DNA of 64,000 nt from Venturia oleaginea (GCA_013176395.1 JABMLP010000025.1:614215-678214); one strand, 5' to 3'; positions 44,475-54,938 are shown, counted from the stretch's first letter. Notes: generated from the letters alone by a model not told the origin. Translations and numbers: made by a program.

Positions 44475-44785
44475 TGTTAAGGGATGGAATCCTTCTCTCT
44501 AGCTTATCCATGACTGGATTTCCAATTGTTCTCTTGTTATTCTGCAAGCTGTCATGTTCTATTTTGCAAGCTGTCATGTTCTATTTCGCAAGCTGCCATG
44601 TTCTATTTTGCAAGCTGTCACGTTTCCATTTAAAGATACTTTCTAGAAGGATCTATTGTAAGAGGAGGATTATATATACGAGCTATCCTTCCTGTACTTA
44701 CACTTTCTTCTCTGTACTTAGATACTTTGAAATACAAGCAGTCTTCTCTCACTTGCGAAACACCTTTGAGGGTTGAACTCTTACA
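44475..44785 (+). repeat. LTR1 (5' LTR of A1)
   Basis: 311 bp, TGTTAAGG to CTTACA. Contains four copies of a 22-bp tandem repeat with core GCAAGCTGTCATGTTC, a TATATATA box at 44670-44678 and, 44 bases further, GTACTTAGATA (44714-44724), the predicted transcript start and self-primer. Confidence 0.9.
44670..44678 (+). promoter_or_regulatory. TATA box of the A1 5' LTR
   Basis: TTATATATA, conserved in all LTR copies with small variation (TTATTATATA in LTR2, TTATTTATA in LTR5). It is the only clear TATA in the LTR and lies upstream of the putative R region. Confidence 0.6.
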
Positions 44786-44786
44786 T

Positions 44787-44797
44787 TATCTAAGTAC
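44787..44797 (+). other. Putative self-priming primer-binding site of A1
   Basis: TATCTAAGTAC, one base after the LTR end, is the exact reverse complement of GTACTTAGATA at 44714-44724 inside the same LTR. Tf1/sushi elements prime minus-strand DNA in this way, folding an 11-nt transcript end back onto the PBS. I recognise no tRNA 3' end complement here. Confidence 0.65.
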
Positions 44798-45448
44798 CTC
44801 AATCTTACAAAGGAAGAAAGGCTCACAGAGAGCAAGCTCCAAAAAGGAATTTCAAGAAGAGGACACTTGTCCTAATCCAAGAAGCGAGGGCCAACCTCAA
44901 GGGCCAAACAGAAAGGAATTTCAAGAAGAGGACACTTGTCCTAACTCAAGAAGCAAGGGCCAACCTCAAAGGCCAACTTCAAGGGCCAACCTCAAGGGCC
45001 AAACAAAAAGGGAATTCAAGAGAATTCAAGCTGAGATTTTCTAGAAGGTGCTAGAATCTCCAAGAAGCAAGGGCCAACCGAAAGGGCCAATCCAAAAAGG
45101 GAATTCAAGAGAATTCAAACTGAGATTTTCTAGAACGTGCTAGAATCTCCAAGAAGCAAGGGCAGGTCATCCTAAGACAGCGTAGTCTTAGGAGTTGAAG
45201 CTGTAATAAGCTGAGGAAAGAAAGAGCTAGGAAGAGAGATTTAATACACTTGGCCTTCACAGTCCCTGGGAGCTCTGTCCTTAGTAATAAGGATTGCAGA
45301 GCGGACTATAGTGTAAAAATCCTTCTGGGATTCTATAGTCACCTTCCTATACTAATAGGCATTGACTCTATACTGCCTAGCAAATCTCTAGAGTAGAGCC
45401 TAGGAGTGTGTATAGTAGTGCTCTCTATTATCTCTCATAGGTGAAAAT
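44798..45448 (+). repeat. Repeat-rich untranslated leader of A1
   Basis: Built from tandem variants of AAGGAATTTCAAGAAGAGGA, AAGCAAGGGCCAACC and AATTCAAGAGAATTCAAG blocks. The GAATTC-centred block TTTCTAGAA occurs twice, followed by CTAGAATCTCC. No credible coding sequence, although one frame is open across the repeats. Confidence 0.75.
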
Positions 45449-46471
45449 ATGGAAGGAGAAGATTAGGAACAAAGAGTTCCTCAAGAACCCCAAGCCCTAC
45501 AAGAAGCTATGGCAGCATTACAACATCAACTAGCCATTCAGAACGATGCTATTACGCGTATTCTTACAATCTTGCCTAACACTACTCGCTCTGAGAACGT
45601 AGTAGAAGGACAAGAGACTAAGAATTCACAAAAAGACAGAATACATAGGAAGAAAGCTGTACTTCCTAAGCTCCAAGAATTTGATGGCAAGCGTTCTGAA
45701 TGGGCTCAGTGGTTTCAACAAGCAAGGATGAAGTTGGAGATAGACGCAGAATCTATAGGGGATAGTAGGAACCAATTTGCCTACATCTTCTCTTCTCTAC
45801 GAGGCTCCGCAGCTCAGGCTACTCTGGCCTACGTAAAGACAGCTCCAGAGGAAGATAAAACGGGACAGAAATTGTTACAGTATATGGACAACTTCTATGG
45901 CGATCCAGTACAACAACAAAGAGCTACTGTAAGCCTGTCCACAATCAAACAAAAAGAGAAAGAACCCTTCTTCTCTTTTCTTCCCCGTTTTGAAACCACT
46001 CTTGCTAATGCTGGAGGAATGACTTGGCCTGACGCTGTTAAAATTGCATTTCTACACAAAGCAATAAATCAAGAGCTGCGAAACCAGAGAATAGGCCAAT
46101 CTCAGAGTACCTCCTACCAGCAGTTTGTGTCCGATCTTTTGAATACAAGTATGCAAATCACTACAGCAAAGATGCTCTCTTCCTCAGAAGATAAGTTACG
46201 ATTCAGAGATAAAGAGAAGTCTTTTAAAAATCTGAACGCTATGGACCGGGAGCCTACACGCGTAAACAAGTTAAAAATTTCGTCTAAAGCCTATGAATAT
46301 AGGAAGGCAAATAACCTCTGCTTACGCTGTGGGAAGGCCGGCCATAGAATGAAAGACTGCTGGTTGGATACAGAGGTAGAAAGAGTCACGCAACTTGGTT
46401 CAAAAAGGGCCAAAGGAACCACTGAGGAGAATGAAGAAGTTGAAGAAGAGGACTACTCGGAAAAAGAGTAG
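45449..46471 (+). pseudogene. gag: gag of A1 (CCHC zinc knuckle), premature TAG at codon 6
   Basis: Capsid/nucleocapsid precursor. The homologous start ATG is 45449, but the sixth codon is TAG where copy A2 has CAC; the next in-frame ATG is 45509, giving 320 residues. A coiled N-terminal part, a capsid-like region (FDGKRSEWAQWFQQARMKLE) and a CCHC knuckle (CLRCGKAGHRMKDC) near the C-terminus are visible, then an acidic tail (ENEEVEEEDYSEKE) ending at TAG 46469-46471. The pol frame is open 30 bases before this stop in the -1 register. Confidence 0.85.
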
Positions 46472-49400
46472 CCTCTATCCAAAGTCGTGGATGGAGGCGT
46501 AGAGTAGATAGAGCAAAATTGTCAAAGGAGTCAATTGAGAGAGTAAATAGTATTTTGAATTCGAACAAAGACACTGATTCACACCGTTCTCGGATAGAAA
46601 AAGAATGGAAGCAGTTCAGACCCAAGATGCTCTCCCGCCTTTTCTACACAAATACTATAGTGAACGATATATACTCTCTTAAAACTCTCCTTGATAATGG
46701 ATCTAGCTGCTACGCATCAATAAACGAGGAGAAAGCTTCGCAGATGGACCTTGAAGTACTCCCTATCAGTCCGCGTACTATAGGTGGGGTTCTTAAGGAA
46801 GAAGGACAGACCCAAGTGACAAAAATTGCGAAGTTGAACCTAGATTTAGGGGGACTTATATGCAACGCTTTTGCTTATATAGTCCCGGGACAATTTGAGG
46901 ATCTTCTACTAGGCAGGCCTTTTCTCAAGGACACCAAAGCCGTTATCAATGAATCTAAAGGTACTCTTACCTTTGCAAACGGGATTAGCATTCGCGATGC
47001 TAAATTTGAAGACAAACTTGATATACAACAAGTAGCGCCCGTAAGATTCCACCGCCTTGTCACTTCTACACTTGAGAAAATCAAAGACGCGTCTAGAGTA
47101 TTTGCTGTTACTCTTCGAGATATTGATATTGCCTTGAAGCCGAAAGTCCCTTTGACAACAGAGCAAATACTGGAATTGCTACCTAAGAGGTTTCATAAGT
47201 ACGCTGCTGTCTTTGATCCTAAAAGGGCCGAGAGACTACCACCGCATCGCCCTGGGATTGATCACGAAATACCTATAGAAGAAGGAAAACCACTTCCTTG
47301 GGGACCTCTATATGGTATGGGTCGAGAACAACTCCTTGTTTTGCGAAGGACTCTTACAGAGCTACTAGATAAAGGCTTTATCCGAGAGAGTAAATCAGTT
47401 GCTGCGTCTCCAGTTCTCTTTGTGAAGAAACCAGGAGGGGGCTTACGCTTTTGCGTAGACTACCGAGCCTTAAACGCAATTACTCGAAAGGATAGGTACC
47501 CGCTACCGTTAGTAAAAGAGACTTTACTAACCTTAGCTCGTGCTAAGTATCTTAGTAAGCTTGATGTAAATGCTGCCTTCCACAAGATTCGAATCGCAAC
47601 GGGAGATGAATTCAAAACTGCCTTTCGAACTAGATATGGTCTATTTGAATGGCTAGTTACTCCCTTTGGCTTAACCGGTGCACCTGCGTCTTTTCAACGG
47701 TATATAAACTATATCCTTCGACGATACCTAGACGAGTTCTTCTCAGCTTATCTAGACGATATAGTAATATACTCTTCAAAGAACCTTAAAGACCATGAAG
47801 AAAAGACTGAAAAGATACTTCAAAGCTGCCTTAACGCTGGGTTGTACCTTGATATTCGGAAGTGCGAGTTTAATACCAAACGAGTCAAGTATCTAGGCTT
47901 CGTTATAGATACTGAAACGGGCCTACACATGGATCCGGAGAAGATCAAAGCAATTAAAGAATGGGAACGTCCTACTACTCTACGAGGAGTACGTGGCTTC
48001 CTAGGCTTTACAAACTTCTACCGTGACTTTGTAAAAGATAACTCAACAATAAGGGAGCCTCTGGTTCGCCTTACAAAGAAGAATACTCCATTTTTATGGG
48101 GAAAGGAGCAAGAAGAATCTTTTCAAAAACTTAAGGCAGAGTTTTGCAAAGAACCTGTCCTGTCTGCACTTGATGAAGATAAGCCTACGCGAGTAGAACC
48201 TGATGCTTCAGGCTGGGCTTCCGGAGCAGTACTTAGTCAAAAAGATGAGCTAGGTAACTGGAAACCATGTGCTTTCTTCTCTACTAAGCACTTGCCAGCC
48301 GAATGCAATTATGATATCCACGACAAAGAACTTATGGCTATAGTCAAAGCTCTAGTCCATTGGACTAGCGAGCTACTAAGCCTAAGTAAGCCATTCATTA
48401 TCCTCACAGATCACAAGAACCTTGAGAAGTTTATGGTAAAAAGGGAACTAAATGAAAGGCAAATGAGATGGGCGCAGATACTAGCTAAGTTTAACTTCAA
48501 ACTAGGCTATCGCCCAGGCTCTGAATCTGTAGTTCCAGACGCCTTAACTCGAAGGGATCAAGATCTCCCAAAGGATATTCAAGACCCAAGAATCGTTGAA
48601 AGAACTAGAACGTTATTACCTCCAAAGCTTTGGATTAACGTTCTAGAGGATAAGACTCCTGCAAGAGAAGAAGCTGCCCAAGAAAATGCTCAAGAAGTAG
48701 ACAAAGAACCTATCCCCTTTATACAAAATCCCTTTCTCTCAGGTGATCTAAGGGATAGATGGGAAACTGCACTCGAAGGAGATCTAGACTACAGACGTAT
48801 TTTCCAAAGCGTTCTAAAGCAAGATAGGCAGTTCCCATCTAAGCTAAAGGTTCCTACTTCTATAGGAGATTGTAAAGTCGAAAATAACCAGCTCTACTAT
48901 AGAGACCGAATCTGGTTGCCCTCCTACGAGCCTCTCTTAACAGGAGTAATTCAAGAAATACACGATTCAGTCCTATCAGGGCATCCTGGACGAGAAGCTA
49001 CTATTGCTATTCTCTCCAGACAGTTCTACTGGCCGGGATTTGCTCAAGATATACGTCAGTTTATACGCAATTGTGACGTCTGCGGAAGAACTTCAGTCTG
49101 GCGAGACAAAAAGAAAGGTTTACTTAAACCTCTTCCTGTCCCTAGCCGTATCTGGCAAGATATTTCAGTAGACTTCATAGTCGAATTACCAGAGAGCCAA
49201 AGATGCACAAGACTCTGCGTTATTACTGACCGCTTGGGTAAAGGAACTATCCTGTTCCCAGTGCCTAAAGAACAGTTTGGAGCTGAAGGATTTGCAAAAC
49301 TATTTATGCAGAACTACGTAAGATTACACTGGCTTCCTAGATCTCTAGTCTCAGATAGGGACACGCAATTTGTTAATGCTTTCTGGAAAGAAGTTTGTCA

Positions 49401-49929
49401 CCTTCTTAAGATAGAGAGAAGACTCTCTACAGCGTATCACCCTGAGACTGATGGATCTACGAAAAAAAGAAATCAAGAAGTTGAAGCCTATCTACGTAAG
49501 TTCTGTACATTTAGTCAGAACGACTGGGTCGAGCTCCTGCCTATTGCTCAAATATGCCTCGATAATAGACCAAACCAAGCTACGGGCCTATCGCCTTTCT
49601 TCTTAACCCACGGTTATAACATTGAGCATATAGGAACTGTTGAAGCTCCCCAGGAAACCCCTAAGAATCCAAAAGAAAAAGCACAAGATCTTGTAGCAAA
49701 ATTGAAGGACGCACAAGAATGGGCAGAAACGTCAATGGTATCAGCTCAGCAACAGCAAGAATACTACTCTAATAGAGATCGTGCTCCGGCTGACTCTTTT
49801 AAAGTGGGAGACAAAGTCTGGCTCAACCTAAAGAACGTAAAAACCCTACGTCCTTGTAAGAAACTAGACTGGATTCATGGGAAGTATACAGTTACACGAG
49901 TTATCAACTCAATGCTCTTACGAGCTTGA
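46444..49929 (+). pseudogene. pol: pol of A1: protease, RT, RNase H, integrase; truncated by +1 base
   Basis: Domains in order: protease-like (LLDNGSSCYASI, with DNG in place of the usual DTG/DSG, in both copies); reverse transcriptase (LRFCVDYRALNAITRKDRYP, SKLDVNAAFHKIRI, TPFGLTGAPASFQR, AYLDDIVIYS with catalytic DD); RNase H (RVEPDASGWASGAVLS, KELMAIV, LTDHKNLEKF); integrase zinc finger (SGHPGREATIAI, CDVC) and core (ISVDFIV, VSDRDTQF). The third catalytic residue is lost: DGSTKKRNQ where A2 reads DGSTERRNQ. An extra C near 49914 then shifts frame, so the reading ends at 49929. No ATG begins the frame; it continues from gag by a likely -1 shift. Confidence 0.88.
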
Positions 49930-50305
49930 TACACCCAGAGGAATCCACAACCGATTTCATACGTCTTTACTTAGGAGAGCTGGCACAGATCCCCTACCTT
50001 CACAAATACAAGATAATACACAGCCGCCTCCTATAGTAACTGAACAAGGAGACGAGGAATACGGTATCGAGGCTATTCTAGCCGCAAGATGGCGCCGGCG
50101 AGGTCGACAACAAACGCGAGAAGTCTTAGTTAAGTGGGTAGGCTACGTTGATCCTACGTGGGAACCCCTTAGCGAACTCCAACAAACTACAGCTCTGGAC
50201 GCTTTTGAAAGTGCCTACGGCAACGTTCTTGAAAACGACGGACCTATACTACGCCCTCAGAGACTACGCTCACATCGATCTACAAGAGAGGGGGGGAGGG
50301 GATAA
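49915..50305 (+). pseudogene. 3' end of pol of A1 with chromodomain, out of frame
   Basis: After the +1 base the product continues in another frame: a basic linker (YELDTPRGIHNRFHTSLLRR) and a chromodomain (YGIEAILAARW, then REVLVKWVGYVDPTWEPLSE), which in chromoviruses directs integration to marked heterochromatin. In A2 the same segment is joined in frame to the GPY/F-like region. Stop at 50303-50305, overlapping the polypurine tract. Confidence 0.82.
50285..50302 (+). other. Polypurine tract of A1
   Basis: AGAGAGGGGGGGAGGGGA immediately before LTR2, the expected plus-strand primer. It overlaps the end of the pol reading frame. Confidence 0.85.
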
Positions 50306-50617
50306 TGTTAAGGGATGGAATCCTTCTCTCTAGCTTATCCATGACTGGATTTCCAATTGTTCTCTTGTTATTCTGCAAGCTGTCATGTTCTATTTTGCAA
50401 GCTGTCATGTTCTATTTCGCAAGCTGCCATGTTCTATTTCGCAAGCTGTCACGTTTCCATTTAAAGATACTTTCTAGAAGGATCTATTGTAAGAGGAGGA
50501 TTATTATATACGAGCTATCCTTCCTGTATTTACACTTTCTTCTCTGTACTTAGATACTTCGAAATACAAGCAGTCTCCTCTCACTTGCGAAACACCTTTG
50601 AGGGTTGAACTCTTACA
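50306..50617 (+). repeat. LTR2 (3' LTR of A1, shared with fragment A')
   Basis: 312 bp with four copies of the 22-bp repeat. It differs from LTR1 at several sites (TTCGCAAG in the last repeat, TTATTATATA box, CTGTATTTACAC, ACTTCGAAAT, GTCTCC), several of which it shares with LTR5 rather than LTR1. Confidence 0.9.
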
Positions 50618-51170
50618 CCTGTAGAGTCAAGGTCCTAAAGAGGACACCCAAGCCATTTTCAGTACTCTCAGGACGAGCCTGCAGAGTCAAGGTCCTAAAG
50701 AGGACACCCCAGCCATTTCAGTACTCTCAGAAAGAGCCTGTAGAGTCAAGGTCCTAAAGAGGACACCTAACCCAAGAAGCAAGGGCCAACCTCAAGGGCC
50801 AAACAAAAAGGAATTTCAAGAAGAGAACACTTGTCCTAACCCAAGAAGCAAGGGCCAACCTCAAAGACCAACCTCAAGAGCCAACCTCAAGGGCCAAACA
50901 AAAAGGGAATTCAAGAGAATTCAAGCTGAGATTTTCTAGAAGGTGCTAGAATCTCCAAGAAGCAAGGGCCAACTATAAGGGCTAATCCACAGTAAATTCT
51001 CGCAAAATTTACAAAGAGGAAATCAGAGGTCATCCTAAGACAGCGTAGTCTTAGGAGTTGAAGCTGTAATAAGCTGAGGAAAGAAAGAGTTAGGAAGAGA
51101 GATTCAATACCCTTGACCTTCATAGTCCCTAGGAGCTCCGTCCTTAGTAATAAGGGTTGCAGAGCAGACT
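50618..51170 (+). mobile_element. A' fragment: leader of a related Gypsy element, truncated
   Basis: Starts directly after LTR2 with three tandem units of about 60 bp (each beginning CCTGTAGAGTCAAGG or CCTGCAGAGTCAAGG; the third is partial), then the same AAGCAAGGGCCAACC blocks as the A1 leader, and ends in GCAGAGCAGACT, where similarity to the A leader breaks off into element B. No coding part. It lacks the self-priming sequence next to the LTR. Confidence 0.7.
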
Positions 51171-51190
51171 GTCAAGGATGAAATCAGTCG

Positions 51191-51195
51191 GAAGG
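51191..51195. repeat. Target-site duplication (left) of solo LTR3
   Basis: GAAGG, repeated exactly at 51485-51489 on the far side of LTR3. A 5-bp duplication is normal for Gypsy integrases. Confidence 0.8.
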
Positions 51196-51484
51196 TCTTA
51201 AGGGATGGAATCCTTCTCTCTAGCTTATCCATGACTGGATTTCCAATTGTTCTCTTGTTATTCTGCAAGCTGTCATGTTCTATTTCGCAAGCTGCCATGT
51301 TCTATTTTGCAAGCTGTCACGTTTCCATTTAAAGATACTTTCTAGAAGGATCTATTGTAAGAGGAGGATTATATATACGAGCTATCCTTCCTGTATTTAC
51401 ACTTTCTTCTCTGTACTTAGATACTTTGAAATACAAGCAGTCTTCTCTCACTTGCGAAACACCTTTGAGGGTTGAACTCTTACA
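51196..51484 (+). repeat. LTR3, solo LTR of family A inserted in B1
   Basis: 289 bp, first bases TCTTAAGG instead of TGTTAAGG, ending CTTACA. Carries three copies of the 22-bp repeat. Flanked by the 5-bp GAAGG duplication, so it is the remnant of an insertion into B whose internal part was lost by LTR-LTR recombination. Confidence 0.88.
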
Positions 51485-51624
51485 GAAGGAAACTCAGCCT
51501 CAGAGCCTGTACTCGATGATTGGAACGTCAATCAAGATTGATAACCGCCTATTCGAAAGAAAACTTCAGAGGAAGGGAGTTAGTTCTTATCGAGGACATG
51601 GAAACAACAGTCGTGCGAATATAG

Positions 51625-52350
51625 GTGTTTGAGTTGATTCATACGAACCGCAGCCAATGGAGCTCGACAAGATTCAGAGCGCTCCACGTGGATCCAAGAA
51701 AGGTACAGGTCAGAAAGCCCAAAAAGAACAACACTGGACGTTTCACGAATCAGGGACAACGATTCGGAAACTCACCCATGGGCTCAGAACACCTCAAGGC
51801 TTTACAATCCGATGCGTCAGTACCGCCAATCCACAACATACTGAGCTGGACGGCTTGTTATGAGGACGACTGCAAAGTACACCTATCCGAGAAGCAGAGC
51901 TCCGAATACTACCCTCGGGATAGAGGAGGTTACCAAGGTAACGGCAATGTCAAAGGACATCTCGCTATGATGAGTTCGTCATCTAGCTCACCCGGTCTTT
52001 ATGGCACTCAGTTGGTATTGCCAAAAGCAGAGTATGGCACAAACCAATTCGGGGTTGGGAATACAATGGCTGCTGTCAAAGTTATCAGCAGATACCCAAG
52101 CATGAGAAAGAATCCGGAACACGATCTTCACTGGATGATTCCATCGAACTGGTACAAAGTCAAAGAATGCCCACTGTGGGAGCACAAGTCCGAGGAAGAC
52201 CCAGGAGAACCAGATTGGGAATTCCACTGGGTTCACGAAAAGGAAGTCAACAATACGACCCTCAGGAAGATGATGAAAATCCCAAACATCAGTACAAGAT
52301 GTACAGCACGTCCACCACAGACACTCATCTATGAATTGCTGCGAGTATGA
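51625..52350 (+). pseudogene. B1 open frame upstream of protease (gag-like position, not identified)
   Basis: A 241-codon frame without an ATG, rich in Ser, Gly and charged residues (LHWMIPSNWYKVKECPLWEH). By position it would be the gag-derived part of B, but no CCHC knuckle or capsid motif is seen. It overlaps the next frame by 20 bases. Equivalent frame in B2 starts at about 62086. Confidence 0.4.
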
Positions 52351-52771
52351 GGAATGCGATTTACCTCAGCACCAGGAAATGAAAGATCTTGGAGAAATAC
52401 TCCAAGAGTTGCCAGCCATTTCCGGGAGTTGGTCTACACCAAACGAAAACGAATCTCTACAGTCTATGTCGGGCGACGACAGTGAGTCTACAGTAGAAGA
52501 CAACTCCAACGAAGGAGAATCGAAGGAAGATCTAGAGTTTATGACCTTCCGGCTCTCACGTTTGACACGAGACGTTGAACGAGCAATTGATCAGGACGAT
52601 TCTCAGTGCAAAGACGTCTATCCAAATGCATGCCTTGACTTCACCTGCCCATACCATCCGAATGGGGCAAGGAACCTTCGACACCTTGTCCGACGATTGG
52701 ACATCGCAGTCAAAACAAAGCAAGCACGCAAATGGCATGAGAATTCGGGAAACGAGGAGGATCAACAGTAG
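52331..52771 (+). pseudogene. B1 second open frame, acidic, cysteine-containing
   Basis: 146 codons: MNCCEYEECDLPQHQE start, an acidic Ser/Glu-rich centre, then a Cys/His region (CLDFTCPYHPNG) and basic helix. It lies between the first B frame and the protease frame. Likely a further piece of B's gag-pol polyprotein that is out of register, not an independent gene. Confidence 0.4.
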
Positions 52772-52782
52772 AGAGGCCCCTG

Positions 52783-54665
52783 TTGAATCCTAATGAAGCG
52801 CCTCATTTTCTGAACAACCTTGGTACATCCAAGATGCTGGTCGAAGGAAAGATCGACGACGTACCAGCATGGGCCTTCATCGACACTGGTGCCGATAGGA
52901 ATCTTCTAAGCGAGAAATTGGTCGACGAATGGAAACTACCCGTACGGTCGAAACGGCATCCATATCCACTAACTATCGCTGATGGAAGACCTGTCAACTT
53001 CAATGGAGGCATGGTGATCTACGAAACAGACATAATCTTGTGGATACAAGGGAGGAAAGAACAGATTGTTCTAGACGTCACGAATATTGGAGACTCGGAT
53101 TTGATCCTTGGTCTGCCGTGGCTTCGAACTCACAATCCGCATATCGACTGGAGAACATTGACGCTCACGTTCCCAGACCAACGATATCCCGTGCAGGCTA
53201 GCATGCGCGCTAGAACACGGACAGCACAAAGACCTTTGCGGAAAAGGCCTACACACGTTGAAGTGGCATACTGCTATCGTCTCCAGACAGAGGAGGATAG
53301 GTCAGTGTTCCAAATTCCCCATGGGTACCAGGAATTTGCAGAACTTTTTAAAGGGGAATCGATCGAAGATTCTCTTCCACCACACCAACCATGGGATTAT
53401 GAGATCGAGCTCAAGAATAATGAACAACCAAAGAAGTTCAAGATCTACCCATTGAGGAAAGATCAGCTTGAAACCCTTCGTGAATATATCGACGATTTCA
53501 CGAAGAAGTTCATCCGGGAGTCGAAGTCACCCGCCGGATATTCAGTTTTCTACGTACCCAAGCCCGATGGTTCACAACGATTGTGTGTCGATTACCGACA
53601 TCTAAATGAGATTTCGGTGAAGAATGCGTACACGCTGCCTTTAATCCAGGAGTTGAGGGACAGACTCCAAGGAGCCAGATGATTCACGAAATTCGATATT
53701 CCTGCGGCTTTTCATCGAATTAGGATTAAGAAAGGTGACGAGTGGAAGACAGCATTCCGCACTCACCTTGAGCAATACGAATACCTTGTCATGCCCTTTG
53801 GTTTGACAAACGCCCCTGCGACGCTGCAAGCCTATATGAACAATGTGCTTCGCGAGCACTTAGACAAGTTTGTGTCTGTTTATATGGATGACATTTTGGT
53901 TTACTATCGAACGTTCGAAGAACACGCCAATCACGTTCGAACCGTCCTCCGCGCACTACAGATATTTAACTTGCGGCTGAAACCATCGAAAAGGGAATTC
54001 CATAAGCAACGAATCAAGTTCGTTGGATGTTTTGTCTCTCAAGATGGACTTGAGATGGACCCGGAAATTTACCAGAAGGTCCGCGATTGGCCGGTACCTT
54101 CGAACGTCAAAGGAGTACAGTCATTTCACGCCTTCGCGAATTATTATCGACAATTCATCGAAAGCTTTTCCGAAGTTGCAGAACCCCTCACGGAATTGAT
54201 GAAGAAGGGGATTACCTTCGAATGGAACGAGCATGCGCAAAAGGCCTTTGACGCACTCAAGATACGGTTAACAACACCACCCATTCTGCAACTGTTTGAC
54301 TCAGAAAAACCAGCCACAGTCGAGGCGGATGCGTCCGATCGAGCCCTCGGAGCATGCCTCAGCCAACCCGATTCAGATGGAAAGCTTAGACCAGTAGCTT
54401 ACCACGCACGAAAATTTCTGAAAGCAGAAATCAACTACTCCACTTCAGACAAGGAACTCATGGCCATAGTTGATGCCTTCAAGCACTGGAAGCATTATCT
54501 TGAAGGAGCGAAACACAAGATCACTGTGTATTCCGACCACAAGAATCTGCGGAATTTCACGACGACAAAGGAATTGAATCGACGGCAACTAAGATGGTCA
54601 GAAGAACTGTCATCTTACAACTTCCATATCCTTTACAAGAAAGGAAAGGAAAACGTTAAAAACAT
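52783..54665 (+). pseudogene. pol: B1 protease-RT-RNase H with in-frame TGA, truncated
   Basis: Protease VPAWAFIDTGADRNLLSE; RT with FIRESKSPAGYSVFYVPKPD, LCVDYRHLNEISVKNAY, TKFDIPAAFHRIRI, MPFGLTNAPATLQAYMNN and VYMDDILVYY; RNase H with VEADASDRALGACLSQ, KELMAIVDAF and YSDHKNLRNF. A TGA at 53680-53682 interrupts RT exactly between GAR and FTKFD, where the family has an aromatic residue; TGG to TGA is one G-to-A change, as expected from RIP. The frame ends near 54665, where the element is cut off, so integrase is absent. Confidence 0.82.
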
Positions 54666-54938
54666 CCAACGAACTTGATTCGTTGCTTGTGGAATTCGCT
54701 TTTCGAGGGTTTCAGCCGTAAGTTAAATATCTGTAGTGCGCGGAGGACAGTTCGAACGTGTTTGGCGTGTTCTTCCAACATTCGAGAGTAAACAAAAATA
54801 TCATCCATATAAACAGACAGAAACTTGTCTAAGTGCTCGCGAAGCACATTGTTCATATGGTCTTGCAGCGTCGCAGGGGCGTTTGTCAAGCCGAAGGGCA
54901 TGGCAAGGTATTCGTAGTGCCCAAGGCGAGTGCGGAAT
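54666..54938 (-). mobile_element. Inverted fragment of element B reverse transcriptase
   Basis: On the minus strand this piece encodes the same RT segment as 53760-54030 (MPFGLTNAPATLQDHMNN, VYMDDIFVYS) with several substitutions, so it derives from a different B copy. It sits head-to-head with the B1 end at a short AAAACGTTAAAAACATCC junction and is abutted by LTR4. Confidence 0.85.

Larger units (their letters stand above)
44475..50617 (+). mobile_element. Gypsy-type LTR retrotransposon A1 (chromovirus), full length 6.14 kb
   Basis: Two LTRs (311 and 312 bp), each TGTTAAGG...CTTACA, enclose a repeat-rich leader, gag, pol with integrase and a chromodomain, and a polypurine tract. Domain order PR-RT-RH-IN-chromodomain is that of Ty3/Gypsy chromoviruses. 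No matching target duplication flanks it (GTAAG left, CCTGT right), because its right LTR is shared with the neighbouring A' fragment. Damage: TAG at gag codon 6, loss of the integrase catalytic Glu, and a +1 base before the chromodomain. Confidence 0.92.
51171..54665 (+). mobile_element. Gypsy-type retrotransposon B1, incomplete, with nested solo LTR
   Basis: A second Gypsy family, distinct in sequence from A: protease DTGAD, RT YMDD and RNase H are present, but the integrase and own LTRs are missing. The left end abuts A' at 51170. The right end breaks in the RNase H/linker (YKKGKENVK) and runs into an inverted B fragment. The solo LTR of family A lies at 51196-51484. Confidence 0.8.

Noticed and set aside
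44540..44630. Regular short repeats suggesting a CRISPR-like array
   Set aside because: Repeats are contiguous without spacers, lie in a eukaryotic LTR, and are a tandem VNTR.
44727..45044. 105-codon open frame in the A1 leader with repeated KEFQEEDTCPN blocks
   Set aside because: It starts inside the LTR and arises from leader repeats whose length keeps frame; it is altered by small indels in the other copy and lacks protein-like features.
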